From Pseudomonadota bacterium (GTDB lineage Bacteria > Pseudomonadota > Gammaproteobacteria > Burkholderiales > Thiobacillaceae): a DNA stretch of 64,000 bases. Every line of letters begins with the position of its first letter. The stretch's first letter is position 1. The notes below the pieces were generated by a model. That model was not told the origin of the DNA. It searched no databases and saw only the letters and a program-made list of their open reading frames with translations. Both the position numbers and the translations under genes were made by a program. Below, piece after piece: positions 6,342 through 15,653 of the stretch. Where the stretch lies: positions 32,758-96,757 of the forward strand of contig JAKADY010000006.1 of assembly GCA_021826065.1 (NCBI GenBank). The letters run 5' to 3'.

Positions 6342-8624
6342 TCAGTCGTCGGCATAGGGGGTGTAGGCGGGCTGCATCGGGTGCTTGAGACCCACGCCAC
6401 GGAAGCCCCGGATGCCGGCGGCGTTGCGCCATTTCTCGACGCCGCGGGTGATCAAGAGGTCGGAGAAGCGGCGCTGTGAGCCGACGAACTCGCCGGCGGC
6501 CTCCGCCCACTGCTTCCAGTCGGCGAACAGCTCGGCGGTCAGTGACTTGGCGTTGGCCTGCCGCACGCAGCGTTCTTCCAGCCAGCGGCCCAGCGCATCC
6601 TCGGCCTCGAAGTACTCCTCGGTGGCCGCCACCACCTGCGACGGCGGATCGAGCCGGCCTAGGCGCTGCCAGGCCAGGCACCCTTCCAGCGCCCAGGCTA
6701 GGATGCCGTCCCGCTCGGCCAGCAACTTCTGCTGCAGATGCTTGTCCCGCCGCTCGGGCGGCACGGTGATCGTGAAGGGGATCAGGTGCAGCCGCCGCTT
6801 CATCGCCTCGTCGATGTTGCGGATGGCGGGCTTGTGGTTGCCGGCGACGAAAAGCTTGAACTGCGGCCAGAACTCGAAGAAGTCCTGGCGCATGAAGCGC
6901 GCGGAGATCTTGTCGCCGCCCGTGAGGCTCTTGACCTTGGACTCGTTCCAGCGCCGGCCCTGCTCGGTCTCGATGGAGGAGACGAAGCGCGCCCCGCGCA
7001 GGCCCGCCATGTCGGTTGGATGCCGGTCGCTGCGCGTCTCCATGAAGGTGTCCATCGGCGCGCTGGCGGCGTAGTCGCCGAGGATCGTGGCTAGGGTGTT
7101 CACGAACACCGACTTGCCGTTGGCGCCGGTGCCATAGAGGAAGAACAGCGCATGCTCCTGGGTCGAGCCGGTCAAGCAGTAGCCGCTGACGCGCTGCAAA
7201 TAGGCTTGCAGGTCGGCGTCGCCGCCGGTGACTTCGGCAAGGAAGCGCCGCCAGGTCGGGCAGTCGCCGGCCGGCGTGGCGGTGGTGATCTTGGTCATGC
7301 GGTCGGCGCGGTCGTGTGCGCGCAGGCGGCCCGTCCTGAGGTCGACCACGCCGCCTGGGGTGTTGAGCAGCCAGGGATCGGCGTCCCACTCGGCGGTGGT
7401 CGCGGCATGACGTCGGTCTGCGCGAGCCAGGCGTTCGACGCCGCCGACGGTGCCGGAGGTGGCCAGCTTGGCCGCCAGCTTGGGGTTGTCGGCCTGGAGG
7501 GCCGCGTGTCGGCAGACACCGCGGATCAAGTCGGTGGCCGCCAGCGTTTCCTCGTTGCGCCAACGCCGGCCATCCCACACCAACCAGCGGCCCCAGGCCG
7601 CCACGTAGCGCCAGTCGCGGTGGTAGCGGCGGGTGAAGGCCAGCGCCAGGGCATCTTCGGTGCCCCACACCGATTCATCCGCGCCGATCAGCGGCTCGCC
7701 GGGGTCCGCAATGTCATGCACCTGCACACGCGGGCCGTGGGCGAGGAAGGCCGCGACGTCGAAGCCCTCGGCCACGGCATCGGCCGCATCCCAGCCCTCG
7801 GCGGCTTCCTCGGGTGGGTAGAGGATGTGGCAGGACTTCGCGCCGGCGGACAGGATGGCCTGAGCCGCTTGCACCGCGTACTCCCAGCCCGGCTTGTCGC
7901 GGTCGGGCCAGATCAGCACCGCCTTGCCCGCCAGCGGCGTCCAGTCGGTCTTGTCCACCGGGGCGTTAGCCCCGTGCATCGCGGTGGTGGCCACGATCCC
8001 AGTCTCGATCAAGGCCTGGGCGCACTTCTCGCCCTCGACCAGCACGACCTGGGCGGCGTTGTGGATCCCCGGCTGGTTGTAGAGCGGCCGCGGCTCGGGC
8101 GGAGCCATCTTGCGGCGGCGCGCGTCCCAGGGCCGGAATTCCTTCTTGCGCCCGGGCGGGTCGTAGCGGTAGACCACGGCGATGAGGCGCCCTTGTGCGT
8201 CGAGGTAGTCCCACTTGGCGGTGGCCGGGCCGAGGTCGTCGATCGAGGCCTTCTTGGCCGCCTTGCGCGGCGGCGCCGTGGGCGCTCGGCCGACGAGGTC
8301 CTCGGCCAGGTCGAGGACGCGGGCGAAGTCGCCGTGCACGTCCACGCCGTAGTGGCCGCCGATCAGGTGGAACACATCGCCGCCGGAGCCTTCGGCGCGG
8401 TCGGTCCACAGTCCCGCCTTGTCGCCGTCGAGCACGACTTCCAGGCTGTCGCCCGGGCTGCCGAGCACGTCGCCGATGACGAACTTGCCGCGGCGCTTCT
8501 TTCCAGCGGGGAACAGGGTGAACAGCACCGACTCCAGCCTCGCGAGCAGCGCGGCGCGCACGGCCTCGCGGCGTTCGGACGCCGGGATCTCGGGCGCGGG
8601 TGCGGTGTCATTGAAGTCCAGCAT
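6342..8624 (-). CDS. P4/D5-type primase-helicase
   Basis: 760 residues. An N-terminal region is followed by a TOPRIM-like domain at about 193-245 (VVLVEGEKCAQALIETG with E198; IWPDRDKPG with the DxD pair at 241-243). A D5 N-terminal region follows, then an SF3 helicase with Walker A GTGANGKS at about 498-505. No CxxC zinc finger is visible at the N-terminus. These enzymes prime and unwind phage or plasmid DNA and, in P4, bind the origin. The start overlaps the upstream HTH gene by 17 bases. Confidence 0.92.
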   Translation of the reverse strand: MLDFNDTAPAPEIPASERREAVRAALLARLESVLFTLFPAGKKRRGKFVIGDVLGSPGDSLEVVLDGDKAGLWTDRAEGSGGDVFHLIGGHYGVDVHGDFARVLDLAEDLVGRAPTAPPRKAAKKASIDDLGPATAKWDYLDAQGRLIAVVYRYDPPGRKKEFRPWDARRRKMAPPEPRPLYNQPGIHNAAQVVLVEGEKCAQALIETGIVATTAMHGANAPVDKTDWTPLAGKAVLIWPDRDKPGWEYAVQAAQAILSAGAKSCHILYPPEEAAEGWDAADAVAEGFDVAAFLAHGPRVQVHDIADPGEPLIGADESVWGTEDALALAFTRRYHRDWRYVAAWGRWLVWDGRRWRNEETLAATDLIRGVCRHAALQADNPKLAAKLATSGTVGGVERLARADRRHAATTAEWDADPWLLNTPGGVVDLRTGRLRAHDRADRMTKITTATPAGDCPTWRRFLAEVTGGDADLQAYLQRVSGYCLTGSTQEHALFFLYGTGANGKSVFVNTLATILGDYAASAPMDTFMETRSDRHPTDMAGLRGARFVSSIETEQGRRWNESKVKSLTGGDKISARFMRQDFFEFWPQFKLFVAGNHKPAIRNIDEAMKRRLHLIPFTITVPPERRDKHLQQKLLAERDGILAWALEGCLAWQRLGRLDPPSQVVAATEEYFEAEDALGRWLEERCVRQANAKSLTAELFADWKQWAEAAGEFVGSQRRFSDLLITRGVEKWRNAAGIRGFRGVGLKHPMQPAYTPYADD

Positions 8625-8862
8625 CCGACTCCTCCTCGTGCCCTGCGTCGGCCGTGAGCAGGGCTTGACGTTCCTCCATCCACGCCATCAGTTCGGAGAG
8701 CTTGAAACGCAGCAGCTTGCCCACCCGGTAGTGCGGCAGGCGCAGACGTCGGCGCTCCTTCGCGTGCGTGAGCCAGTAGTGCGGCAGATTGAGCGCCAGT
8801 GCCGCCTCGCGTGCGTCGATCAGGCGCTCCCCGAGCACCGGGTGCAGTGGTCTGTCGGTCAT
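8608..8862 (-). CDS. Helix-turn-helix (excisionase-like) protein
   Basis: 84 residues. LIDAREAALALNLPHYWLTHAKERRRL and HYRVGKLLRFKLSELMAWMEER form the MerR/excisionase winged-helix seen in phage AlpA-like proteins. It may direct excision or regulate the replication operon. Start overlaps the preceding nuclease stop by four bases. Confidence 0.8.
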   Translation of the reverse strand: MTDRPLHPVLGERLIDAREAALALNLPHYWLTHAKERRRLRLPHYRVGKLLRFKLSELMAWMEERQALLTADAGHEEESDAGLQ

Positions 8863-9605
8863 GCCGCGGCCCTCCAGCACCGGTCCTGCCACGGACACAT
8901 CCGGCACTCGACATGGGTGGGATCGGAGAACGAGCGCGGCAGCAGTTCGCCCGCCTCGGTGGCCGTGATGACCTTCACCGCCCGGTCGGACATGCGCTGC
9001 GCCAACGCCGCATCGAAAGGCACCAGCTCGGCGTGGATCTCCATGGTGTCGGCGTTGACCGCCGTGAAGAGCGCCGGGCGCGCGTGTAGCCCCAAGTAGG
9101 CCTGATAGAGCGCAACCTGCGCCGCGTAGACGGGCTTGGCCACCGCCAGCCGGTGCTTCTCCAGATCCCGCCAGGACTTGGCGCCCAGACACTTGTTCTC
9201 CCACAAGGCCGGGTAGCCGGAACCGAAGCCCAGGTCGGGCCCGGCGACGAGCACGCCATCGACGTGGCCCTGCAGGCGCCCGTCCAGCGCCGAGAAGCCG
9301 AATTGCTCCTCCGCGTCGTTACGCGTGCGCAGATCGAAGCCCGCCGCGCGCAGCCATCCGACCATGCAGTCCTCGATGAGGTGGCCGCGCTCGAAGACGC
9401 GCAGCAGGCGGCCGTCGGTCTCGCGACCCGGATCGACCGGGGCGTCGGCAAACTCGTACTGCAGCGCGCGCTCGCAGGCGGCCCCGAGGCGCGAGGCGCC
9501 CAGGTACGTGCGGCGAGGCTGCGCCGCGCGAGACTGCTGCAGCCCGGCATCGATCAGCGCCGTGAGCTGACCCGACAGGCTCTTGGAGGCGTTGAAGTCC
9601 ATCAT
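8859..9605 (-). CDS. PD-(D/E)XK nuclease with Cas4-like cysteine cluster
   Basis: 248 residues. The RecB-type core is GHVDGVLV (Asp) followed by ALWENKC (E-x-K) and QVALYQAYLG. An N-terminal Cys (GAACERAL) plus C-terminal CRMCPWQDRC gives the four-Cys pattern of Cas4/AddB iron-sulphur nucleases. Phage homologues make single-stranded ends for recombination, fitting the neighbouring Sak4-like ATPase. Starts at 9605 or 9602 (two Met codons), overlapping the DUF6511 stop. Confidence 0.88.
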   Translation of the reverse strand: MMDFNASKSLSGQLTALIDAGLQQSRAAQPRRTYLGASRLGAACERALQYEFADAPVDPGRETDGRLLRVFERGHLIEDCMVGWLRAAGFDLRTRNDAEEQFGFSALDGRLQGHVDGVLVAGPDLGFGSGYPALWENKCLGAKSWRDLEKHRLAVAKPVYAAQVALYQAYLGLHARPALFTAVNADTMEIHAELVPFDAALAQRMSDRAVKVITATEAGELLPRSFSDPTHVECRMCPWQDRCWRAAA

Positions 9606-10117
9606 CGCCGCGCCTCCTTGGGTGCTGCCGTGCGTGCCGTCTGCGCTTGAGCCTTCGGCTCCTCCCACGGCAGATCGTCCTCGAGGTCGGCGAACGGGTC
9701 GGACACCGGGTCTTTCAAGCCCCGCACCGGCGGATACTTGGTCGCCTCGTGGTGCTCGACCATCGCCTCCGTGTAGCAGGTGACGATGGCGTCGATCACC
9801 TGGAGCGCCTCGGCCTCGGAATACTCGCCCAGCGGCTTGGCAAAGCCGATCTCGCCCGCGACCTCGCCGAAGGCCTTGAGGCACTTCCTCATCGCGGCCA
9901 TTTCGACGTCAGACGGGTCGATCATGGCCACCTCCGTCTTGGGCGTGCGGCCTTCCTGCACGCGCAGCCAGTGGCCGTAGAGCGCGTGAAACGCCTCCTG
10001 GCAGCGCCGCGAGCAGAACACCCAGTCGATCGGATAGCGCCGGGCATCGCCCACCGGATGCCGGAGGTCCGAGTGGCCGTAGCCGCGCGCCTGTCGTTTG
10101 CAGACCCAACACTTCAC
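9602..10117 (-). CDS. DUF6511 protein with CxxC zinc motif
   Basis: 171 residues from a GTG at 10117 behind a strong GAGGAGGG site. The N-terminus carries CWVCKRQARGYG and FCSRRCQEAFH, a two-CxxC zinc-binding treble clef. A helical domain follows (AMRKCLKAFGEVAGEIGF, MVEHHEATKYPPVRGLKDP). I recognise the pattern as DUF6511, usually found in such island replication operons. Function is unknown; DNA or RNA contact via the zinc motif is likely. Confidence 0.78.
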   Translation of the reverse strand: MKCWVCKRQARGYGHSDLRHPVGDARRYPIDWVFCSRRCQEAFHALYGHWLRVQEGRTPKTEVAMIDPSDVEMAAMRKCLKAFGEVAGEIGFAKPLGEYSEAEALQVIDAIVTCYTEAMVEHHEATKYPPVRGLKDPVSDPFADLEDDLPWEEPKAQAQTARTAAPKEARR

Positions 10118-10128
10118 TGACCCTCCTC

Positions 10129-10755
10129 TCACTGCGCCCAGGCGGGCTTGCCCGGCATGGCGGGGCGTTGCGGGTTGACGGGCGGCGTCGTGCGCGGCGG
10201 GGTTGCTGCGGCGGGCGCGCCGGTGGAACCACTGCCGGGGTTCTTCGGCGGCAGCCCCATCAGCCGGGCGTAGTCCGGGTGGTCGGGCTCGACGGCGCTC
10301 TTGACGACGTTCTTCAACTCGCCGCGGCCGTCCTTCTCGACGTCGATGCGGGCGAGGAACTCGATGCCGTCGAGCTCGTGGAAGCCCTGGATGCGCCGCG
10401 CGGCGGCGGCCTGCGGGCTCATGTCCTGCGGATGGACGTTGCGGGCGGAATTGAGCACGGCGCGCACGAAGCTGCGCCCCATCTGGCCCCAAGCCGGGCC
10501 CTTCGGGGAATGCAGGCCGATGTTGCTCCAGAGCTTGCGCCGAGCGTACTCGCCCTCCAGCACGACGAACTCGGCCGCGAGATACACCGAGCCAGTTCCA
10601 AAGCTCTGCGTGGCGTAGCCGCCGGTCCAGCCCTGGGCCGGGTCGTCGTAGCCCCCGGGCTTGAGGGTCATGCGCACGCGGGCGAGCGTGCCCTTGGGGA
10701 TGAGGTCGAAACTGGGCTGCTGCTGCGCGTCGTTGAAATCGTTCCAGGCGGTCAT
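10129..10755 (-). CDS. Putative single-strand-binding-like phage protein
   Basis: 208 residues: MTAWNDFNDAQQQPSFDLIPKG is followed by a beta-rich core (LARVRMTLKPGG, YLAAEFVVLEGEYARRKLW) and a disordered Pro/Ala tail. This shape, an OB-like core with a flexible tail next to a Sak4-like ATPase, resembles DUF669-type or SSB-like phage proteins. I do not see a decisive motif, so the assignment rests on context. Confidence 0.6.
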   Translation of the reverse strand: MTAWNDFNDAQQQPSFDLIPKGTLARVRMTLKPGGYDDPAQGWTGGYATQSFGTGSVYLAAEFVVLEGEYARRKLWSNIGLHSPKGPAWGQMGRSFVRAVLNSARNVHPQDMSPQAAAARRIQGFHELDGIEFLARIDVEKDGRGELKNVVKSAVEPDHPDYARLMGLPPKNPGSGSTGAPAAATPPRTTPPVNPQRPAMPGKPAWAQ

Positions 10756-10758
10756 GGC

Positions 10759-11589
10759 TCACTCCTCGAAGGCGGTAGCGGATGGCGGAAGGCGGGTGGC
10801 GGCGGCGCACTTGTCGATCAGCGCGCGCAGGTTCGGCGGCTCCAGCAACTCGAGCTGGCCGGAGCGGTCCTTGGCCGGGACGCCGTAGGGGTTCACCGTG
10901 TGGCAGACGAAGGCGCGGTAGGACGATCCGTCCTCGGCCTTGATCTCGGCCAAGGTGACCACCTCGTCGACGATGCCGGGCAGTTCTGCGGCGGTCTTGG
11001 CGCCCTCGATCTGCGGCACGAACACCCTGCGGTTGAAGTCGTCCAGGCGCTCGTCGAGGATGGCGACGAACACGACGTGCTTGCCGCGCGCGTGCTGCAG
11101 GTGGGTCAGCGCCCCGATGAGCTCGGCGCCGAGCAGGCCGTAGGCGCCCCGGGTGTCGGGTTTGCCGGTGCGCTCGCTGACGGCCTGCGGCTGGGTCTTG
11201 GCCCAGACGAGCGCCAGACGCGCGAGCACCGTGATCGAGTCGACGAAGTAGGTGTCGTACTTGGCGAGTTGACCGGGATCGCCGTAGCGCTCGCACACAT
11301 GCCGGTAGTGCGCCTCGGAGAACGGTGCGTCCGCAGGCAGCGCCGGGTTCGGGCCGGCCAGGAACACCACGAGATCGCGGAACTCCGGCCAGGTGCTCGG
11401 GCGCACGCAGTCGCCGCGCCAGTCCTTGACGGCCAAGTCGCCGGCCTCCAGATCGACGAACAGGGTCGATCCTTCCGGCAGCGTCTTGAGCTGGCTGGTC
11501 TTGCCGATGCCGCTCTTGCCCAGCAGCACGAGCTTCACGCCCTGCTTCTCGCGCAGCCGCTGGTCGGCGGTGATGATGGGAAGGGCCAT
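10759..11589 (-). CDS. Sak4-like RecA-fold ATPase
   Basis: 276 residues from ATG 11589. Walker A is GKSGIGKTS near residue 25, and Walker B is KYDTYFVDSITVL. The compact single RecA domain without RecA's DNA loops is the pattern of phage AAA_24/Sak4 proteins, single-strand annealing or strand-invasion factors. With the Cas4-like nuclease and SSB-like protein it forms a plausible recombination set. Start overlaps the BRO gene's stop by three bases. Confidence 0.85.
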   Translation of the reverse strand: MALPIITADQRLREKQGVKLVLLGKSGIGKTSQLKTLPEGSTLFVDLEAGDLAVKDWRGDCVRPSTWPEFRDLVVFLAGPNPALPADAPFSEAHYRHVCERYGDPGQLAKYDTYFVDSITVLARLALVWAKTQPQAVSERTGKPDTRGAYGLLGAELIGALTHLQHARGKHVVFVAILDERLDDFNRRVFVPQIEGAKTAAELPGIVDEVVTLAEIKAEDGSSYRAFVCHTVNPYGVPAKDRSGQLELLEPPNLRALIDKCAAATRLPPSATAFEE

Positions 11590-12350
11590 CACGCCACCTC
11601 CTTCAGCACTTCAGCGACCGCCGGGTTCCAGAGGATCTGGTAGCCGCTGTGCCCGTTGCGCGAATACGGCATCGCCTCGGCCCAGGCCTCGCCGGCTTCG
11701 GTCAGTTCCCACTCGTCCCGCTCGTTGCGCAACTGCAGGCCGTGGTGGGCCAGGCGCTGGTTGGTGGCCTTGGCCGACAGGCCGAGCAGCCTGCCGAGCT
11801 GGGTGGCGTTGAGCGAGCAGATCGCCTCGTTCGCCGCAGGCAGCGCGCGACGCAGGGTCTGGACGCTCAACCCCGTGTTCTCCTGGATGCAGGTGAGCGT
11901 GGCCGCCATCGCGATGCCGGGTTTGACCCCCGGCACCTTGGCCACGGCCTCGCCGATCAGCAGCAGAGCGGCGACGCGGTCCTGGGTGGGTGCCGGCAGG
12001 GTCGGGCGTGCACTTGGCACCGTGTAGCTGCCCGTCTTGCGGATCGCCGGCAGCACCTCGTGTGTCACCCAGCGCTTGAAGCGCTTGGCCTCGCGCTTGC
12101 GGCTGCCGAGGACCAGGCTGTACAGCCCGGGCTCGTTGACGACGTTGACCTGGTCATTGCCGCGCGAGATGCCCTGAATCGAGATCAGGGCTTGCTCGTC
12201 AGGGTCCAGCCGCGCCAGGGCGCGGGTGGTGTTCGGCAGTTCAAGAACCGCGCACACATCCGCCGCGACGAACCACGGTTCGCCTTGGGCATCCGTGACG
12301 ACCCGGACCGGACGGCCTTCGAAATCAAACGGGATCAGTTCGGTGCTCAT
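11589..12350 (-). CDS. BRO-N domain phage antirepressor-like protein
   Basis: 253 residues. The N-terminal BRO domain is clear: FEGRPVRVVTDAQGEPWFVA, DVCAVLELPNT, EPGLYSLVLGSRKREAKRF, and VTHEVLPAIRKTGSY ending near residue 108. The C-terminal half has a second helix-turn-helix-like region (NATQLGRLLGLSAKATNQRL) and NERDEWELTEAG. BRO proteins bind DNA and relieve repression in phages. Its target here is unknown. Confidence 0.88.
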   Translation of the reverse strand: MSTELIPFDFEGRPVRVVTDAQGEPWFVAADVCAVLELPNTTRALARLDPDEQALISIQGISRGNDQVNVVNEPGLYSLVLGSRKREAKRFKRWVTHEVLPAIRKTGSYTVPSARPTLPAPTQDRVAALLLIGEAVAKVPGVKPGIAMAATLTCIQENTGLSVQTLRRALPAANEAICSLNATQLGRLLGLSAKATNQRLAHHGLQLRNERDEWELTEAGEAWAEAMPYSRNGHSGYQILWNPAVAEVLKEVA

Positions 12351-12353
12351 GGA

Positions 12354-12833
12354 TCACTCCTCCGAGACGAGGGCCAGCCGGAACGTGGGCTTGCCGGGCT
12401 TGACGGTGCGGGCGGCCTCGAACCCGGCGCGCAGTGCCGGCGGCCAGTTGGAGAAGCGCGATTCCGAGACGGAGTACTCGACGTCGAGGTAGTCCTCGAC
12501 CTTCTCGCCGGCGGCGGCGATGCGCCGGGCAATCGCCGCCAGTTGCGCCTGGTCCCAGGACACGCGCTTCGGGACATCGACCGTCACGCGCAGCGCACCG
12601 TCCTGCAGGTGCACGACGCCGAAGTCCTTGCCGGCCTCGAGGCGTGCAGCGCGCGCCTGCTCGCCGTAGGCAGCCTCCAGCGCCGCATCGAACTTCGCGC
12701 GGGCCTGCTTGAGCCAGGCGAGCGCTTCGTCGAGGTTGCGGCTGATCTCCGCCTTCTGGGCGGGCGGCAGCGCGGCCAGCTGGCCGACGGACATCGCGGC
12801 GATGTCGGCGGGGTAGAGGGTCAAATCGCTCAT
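12354..12833 (-). CDS. Hypothetical island protein (159 aa)
   Basis: Starts MSDLTLYPADIAAMSVGQLA. The first half is a helix-rich stretch (EISRNLDEALAWLKQARAKF, EAAYGEQARAARLEAGKD) and the second a short beta region with VHLQDGALRVTVDVPKRVSW. No named family is recognised; comparable small proteins precede BRO genes in related islands. The stop is three bases before the BRO start, so it belongs to the same operon. Confidence 0.7.
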   Translation of the reverse strand: MSDLTLYPADIAAMSVGQLAALPPAQKAEISRNLDEALAWLKQARAKFDAALEAAYGEQARAARLEAGKDFGVVHLQDGALRVTVDVPKRVSWDQAQLAAIARRIAAAGEKVEDYLDVEYSVSESRFSNWPPALRAGFEAARTVKPGKPTFRLALVSEE

Positions 12834-12844
12834 CGCATCCCCCT

Positions 12845-13108
12845 TCAGCGCGCCGCGCGCTCGGAGGTCGAGTCGTGCAGGGCGCCACGCTCGAACTCGA
12901 TGACCGACTCCAGGGGGTAGCTGACGCGCTTGGACAGCTTCAGGTAGCGCGGGCCGCGCCCTTCGCTGCGCCAGCGCTGCAGGGTCTTGGGGCTCAGGCC
13001 CCAGCGCTGCGCGAGCTCGTTCTCGTTGAGGACCCGACGGTCGCCGGGAGACAGGCCGTTGATCGCATCGACCGGCGACCGGGTGATGGTGCTTGCCGTT
13101 GTCGGCAT
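12845..13108 (-). CDS. AlpA/excisionase-like helix-turn-helix protein
   Basis: 87 residues. LNENELAQRWGLSPKTLQRWRSEGRGP followed by YLKLSKRVSYPLESVIEFER is a MerR-superfamily HTH typical of excisionases. As the first gene of the long minus-strand operon it is a good candidate for the operon's own regulator or a recombination directionality factor for the serine recombinase. Confidence 0.82.
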   Translation of the reverse strand: MPTTASTITRSPVDAINGLSPGDRRVLNENELAQRWGLSPKTLQRWRSEGRGPRYLKLSKRVSYPLESVIEFERGALHDSTSERAAR

Positions 13109-13159
13109 GGAAGCCTCCTATGACGCTGTTGAGGAACAGGTGTCATTGCAGGCTTCGGG

Positions 13160-13214
13160 TGGCGAACCTTGGAGGGACCGAATGGCGAACCACGCGCAAG
13201 CTTCGGGTTCGCCA
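13160..13214. promoter_or_regulatory. TGGCGAACC repeats upstream of the operon
   Basis: TGGCGAACC lies at 13160-13168 and 13183-13191, with its inverse GGTTCGCCA at 13206-13214. They sit 50-105 bases before the first gene of the minus-strand operon, a position suited to an operator. Confidence 0.45.
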
Positions 13215-13235
13215 ATCCGTACGCGCCCATGCCAA

Positions 13236-13260
13236 AACGGCGAGCACGCGGCTCGCCGTT
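13236..13260 (-). terminator. Terminator-like hairpin, minus strand
   Basis: AACGGCGAGC at 13236-13245 pairs perfectly with GCTCGCCGTT at 13251-13260. On the minus strand the stem is followed by TTTTGG. It would end transcripts arriving from the recombinase operon if the IS91 insert were absent. Confidence 0.55.
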
Positions 13261-13282
13261 CTTGGGGACAGGGGGATGGTCA

Positions 13283-14144
13283 GCGGCCCACATCGGCGCA
13301 ACTGACGGAACTGGCCAACACCATCGCGCACCGGGTGTGTCGGCACCTGACGCGCAAAGGCTGGCTCGAAGGGGAGGGCGAATCGGCCTTCCTGGCAGAC
13401 AGCGCTGCAGGCGACGACAGCATGGATGGGCTGCGGATGAGTTCGATGACCTACCGCATCGCCACCGGTCGCGACGCTGGCCGCAAGGTCGTCACGCTGC
13501 AAACATTGCCCGGTGACGCAGGCTCGCTGGAGGGCGATGCCGGCAAGGTCGGTGGCTTCTCGCTGCATGCCGGCGTGGCCGCGGAAGCACACGAAAGCCA
13601 CAAGCTCGAAAAGCTGTGCCGCTACATCACGCGCCCGGCGATCAGCGAGCAGCGACTGTCGATCTCATCGCAGGGTAGGGTGCGGTATCAGCTCAAGACG
13701 CCGTGGCGAAATGGCACCACGCATGTCGAATGGGATGCGGTGGACTTCATCGCCAAGCTGGTGGCACTGGTCCCGCCACCACGCGCGCATCTCACCCGCT
13801 TCCACGGCGTATTCGCCCCGAATGCAAACCTGCGCGCGCAGCTGACGCCCTCGGGGCGCGGCAGGCGGCCTGCGGGCGATGCGGCGCCGGTTGACGCAAG
13901 CGCCCACGACGAGCCGCGCAGCCCCGAGCAGAAGCGCCGTGCGATGAGCTGGGCGCAACGGCTCAAGCGGGTCTTTTCCATCGACATCACCACCTGCGCC
14001 CACTGCGGCGGCGCGGTACGGATCGTCGCCAGCATCGAAGACCCCAAGGCCATTCGCGCCATCCTCGCCCACTTCGAGAAACACGGCGCGCTGGAGCAAG
14101 CGCACTACCGGCCCGCAGCGCGCGCCCCGCCGCCCGCCGCGTGA
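13283..14144 (+). pseudogene. IS91-family transposase, C-terminal half
   Basis: Coding similarity starts at PTSAQLTELANTIAHRV with no start codon of its own. It includes the catalytic-tyrosine segment KLCRYITRPAIS and a final CAHCGG zinc pair, and ends at a natural stop. The zinc finger and HUH motif of the same enzyme lie at 17009-17683, so this half cannot act alone. Confidence 0.88.
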
Positions 14145-14381
14145 TGAGGCGCCGGCCACACAGCCGGCAGCCAAGCCAGAGTCCGATCCGATGCGGCCAC
14201 GACCCCGCAGGGCTGCGCTCGGCCCTGTGCCGGGATTCGGTGAGAAATGGCTACGCACTGAGCCGCTGCGTGGCCCCGCGATGTCGAAAACCCACGCATG
14301 AACCCCCGATCTGTGCCCGATCTGTGCCCAAAGCGGCGCTTGCGCGGCCGCTTCCTACCCGCTAGACTCGCAAAAAAGGGC

Positions 14382-14400
14382 GGTTGAACTTCCTATACCC
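14382..14400 (+). other. Likely IS91/ISCR terminus (oriIS-like)
   Basis: GGTTGAACTTCCTATACCC lies about 240 bases after the transposase stop. It closely resembles the GTTTGAACTTCCTATA terminus I recall for ISCR elements, where oriIS sits downstream of the transposase. The spacer from 14145 to here holds no gene. Confidence 0.5.
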
Positions 14401-14422
14401 TACAAACCGGGGAGGACGCAGC

Positions 14423-15052
14423 ATGAGTGGCGGACATGAGGTCGATGTCGGGTCGCCTGAAAAGCGCAAGACCCTGTGGGTTGTCCTGTGGCTTAACGTG
14501 GCCATCGCGATCGGCTTTTTCGCGGTCGGGTATTTTGCCGATTCTAATGCGCTGTTGGCGAACGGCCTCGATAATTCATCCGATGCCATCGTTTATGCGC
14601 TCAGCCTGCTCGCGCTGACCCGCTCACGGACCTGGAAACGCGGGGCCGCACGTTTCTCCGGCATCATGCTGCTGATCTTCTCTGCTGGGGTTATCTTCGA
14701 TGCTTACCGACGGTTTGTGGAAGGGTCCGATCCGGGCGGGATATTGATGATGGCGATGGCGTTCATCGCGGGGATGGTCAATCTCTATTGCCTGCGCCTG
14801 CTGCAGAAGATGGAGAACAAGGACGTCAATATGCGGGCGGCGACCACCTTCAGCTTCAACGACTTTATCTCTAATGGCGGGATCATTATCGCCGGCATCA
14901 TTGTGATGCTGACCGGAACCAACTGGCCCGACCTCGTTGTGGGCATCGCGGTAGCTTGCATCGCTCTCTATGGCGGCATCGAGATTCTGCGCGACGCTCA
15001 CATGGATAGCCACGACGATGCGGGAACCAAACACGGCGAGAAGAGGAATTGA
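14423..15052 (+). CDS. Cation diffusion facilitator, short form
   Basis: 209 residues from ATG 14423 behind GGGGAGGA. Membrane segments begin at [15 protein letters not shown]. The family signature [23 protein letters not shown] carries the metal-site aspartates, and [16 protein letters not shown] supplies the second N/D pair. It stops soon after the last membrane helix, so the usual cytoplasmic domain is absent. Such short CDF proteins ride on mobile elements with metal-resistance genes. The substrate (zinc, cadmium or cobalt) cannot be read from this sequence. Confidence 0.85.
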   Translation: MSGGHEVDVGSPEKRKTLWVVLWLNVAIAIGFFAVGYFADSNALLANGLDNSSDAIVYALSLLALTRSRTWKRGAARFSGIMLLIFSAGVIFDAYRRFVEGSDPGGILMMAMAFIAGMVNLYCLRLLQKMENKDVNMRAATTFSFNDFISNGGIIIAGIIVMLTGTNWPDLVVGIAVACIALYGGIEILRDAHMDSHDDAGTKHGEKRN

Positions 15053-15099
15053 CCCTATTCGATCTTCCTGCACAATGTGTCCGATGCGCTGGCTTCGGC

Positions 15100-15571
15100 C
15101 CACGTTCTCGACCGCGCGGAACGCGGCATCCGGGGTCAGCACGCGCTGCTTGTCCAGCTCGTGCGCGAACACGTTGAGCAGCACTTCGGAGTCGGATTCG
15201 GTGTTGACGTTGCGGCGGTCCTGCTCGAACACCTCGCGACGCAGGGTGTCGGTGTTGATCAGGTTGCCGTTGTGCGCCAGCGCGATGCCGTACGGCGAAT
15301 TCACGTAGAACGGCTGCGCTTCGTCGCTGCCTTCGCTGCCCGCCGTGGGATAGCGGCAATGGCCGATGCCGACGCGGCCCTACAGCAGCGCCATCTCGCT
15401 CGCGCGGAAGGCATCGCGCACGAGGCCGTTGCCCTTCACGACGCGCAGCTGGGTGCCGTTGGCGGTGGCGATGCCGGCGGCGTCCTGTCCGCGATGCTGT
15501 AGAACGGTCAGGCCGTCGTAGAGGGAGGCCGCGACGTCCGAGGTGCCGACGATGCCGATGATGCCGCACAT
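15100..15571 (-). pseudogene. purF: purF fragment with premature stop
   Basis: Starts MCGIIGIVGTSDVAAS with the Cys2 nucleophile of amidophosphoribosyltransferase. An in-frame TAG follows ASEMALL near 15380, then the same protein resumes ([34 protein letters not shown]). Similarity ends near 15100 at the join with the exporter gene, so about 350 C-terminal residues are missing. It is not a working enzyme, and its origin is outside this host. Confidence 0.85.
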
Positions 15572-15653
15572 GATGGTGACTCCGGTGAAGCGCTTGATGA
15601 CGCGAATGCGATGCGAAAAACAGTGCGGCGCCACGAGGGCGCCGCGCGATGGA

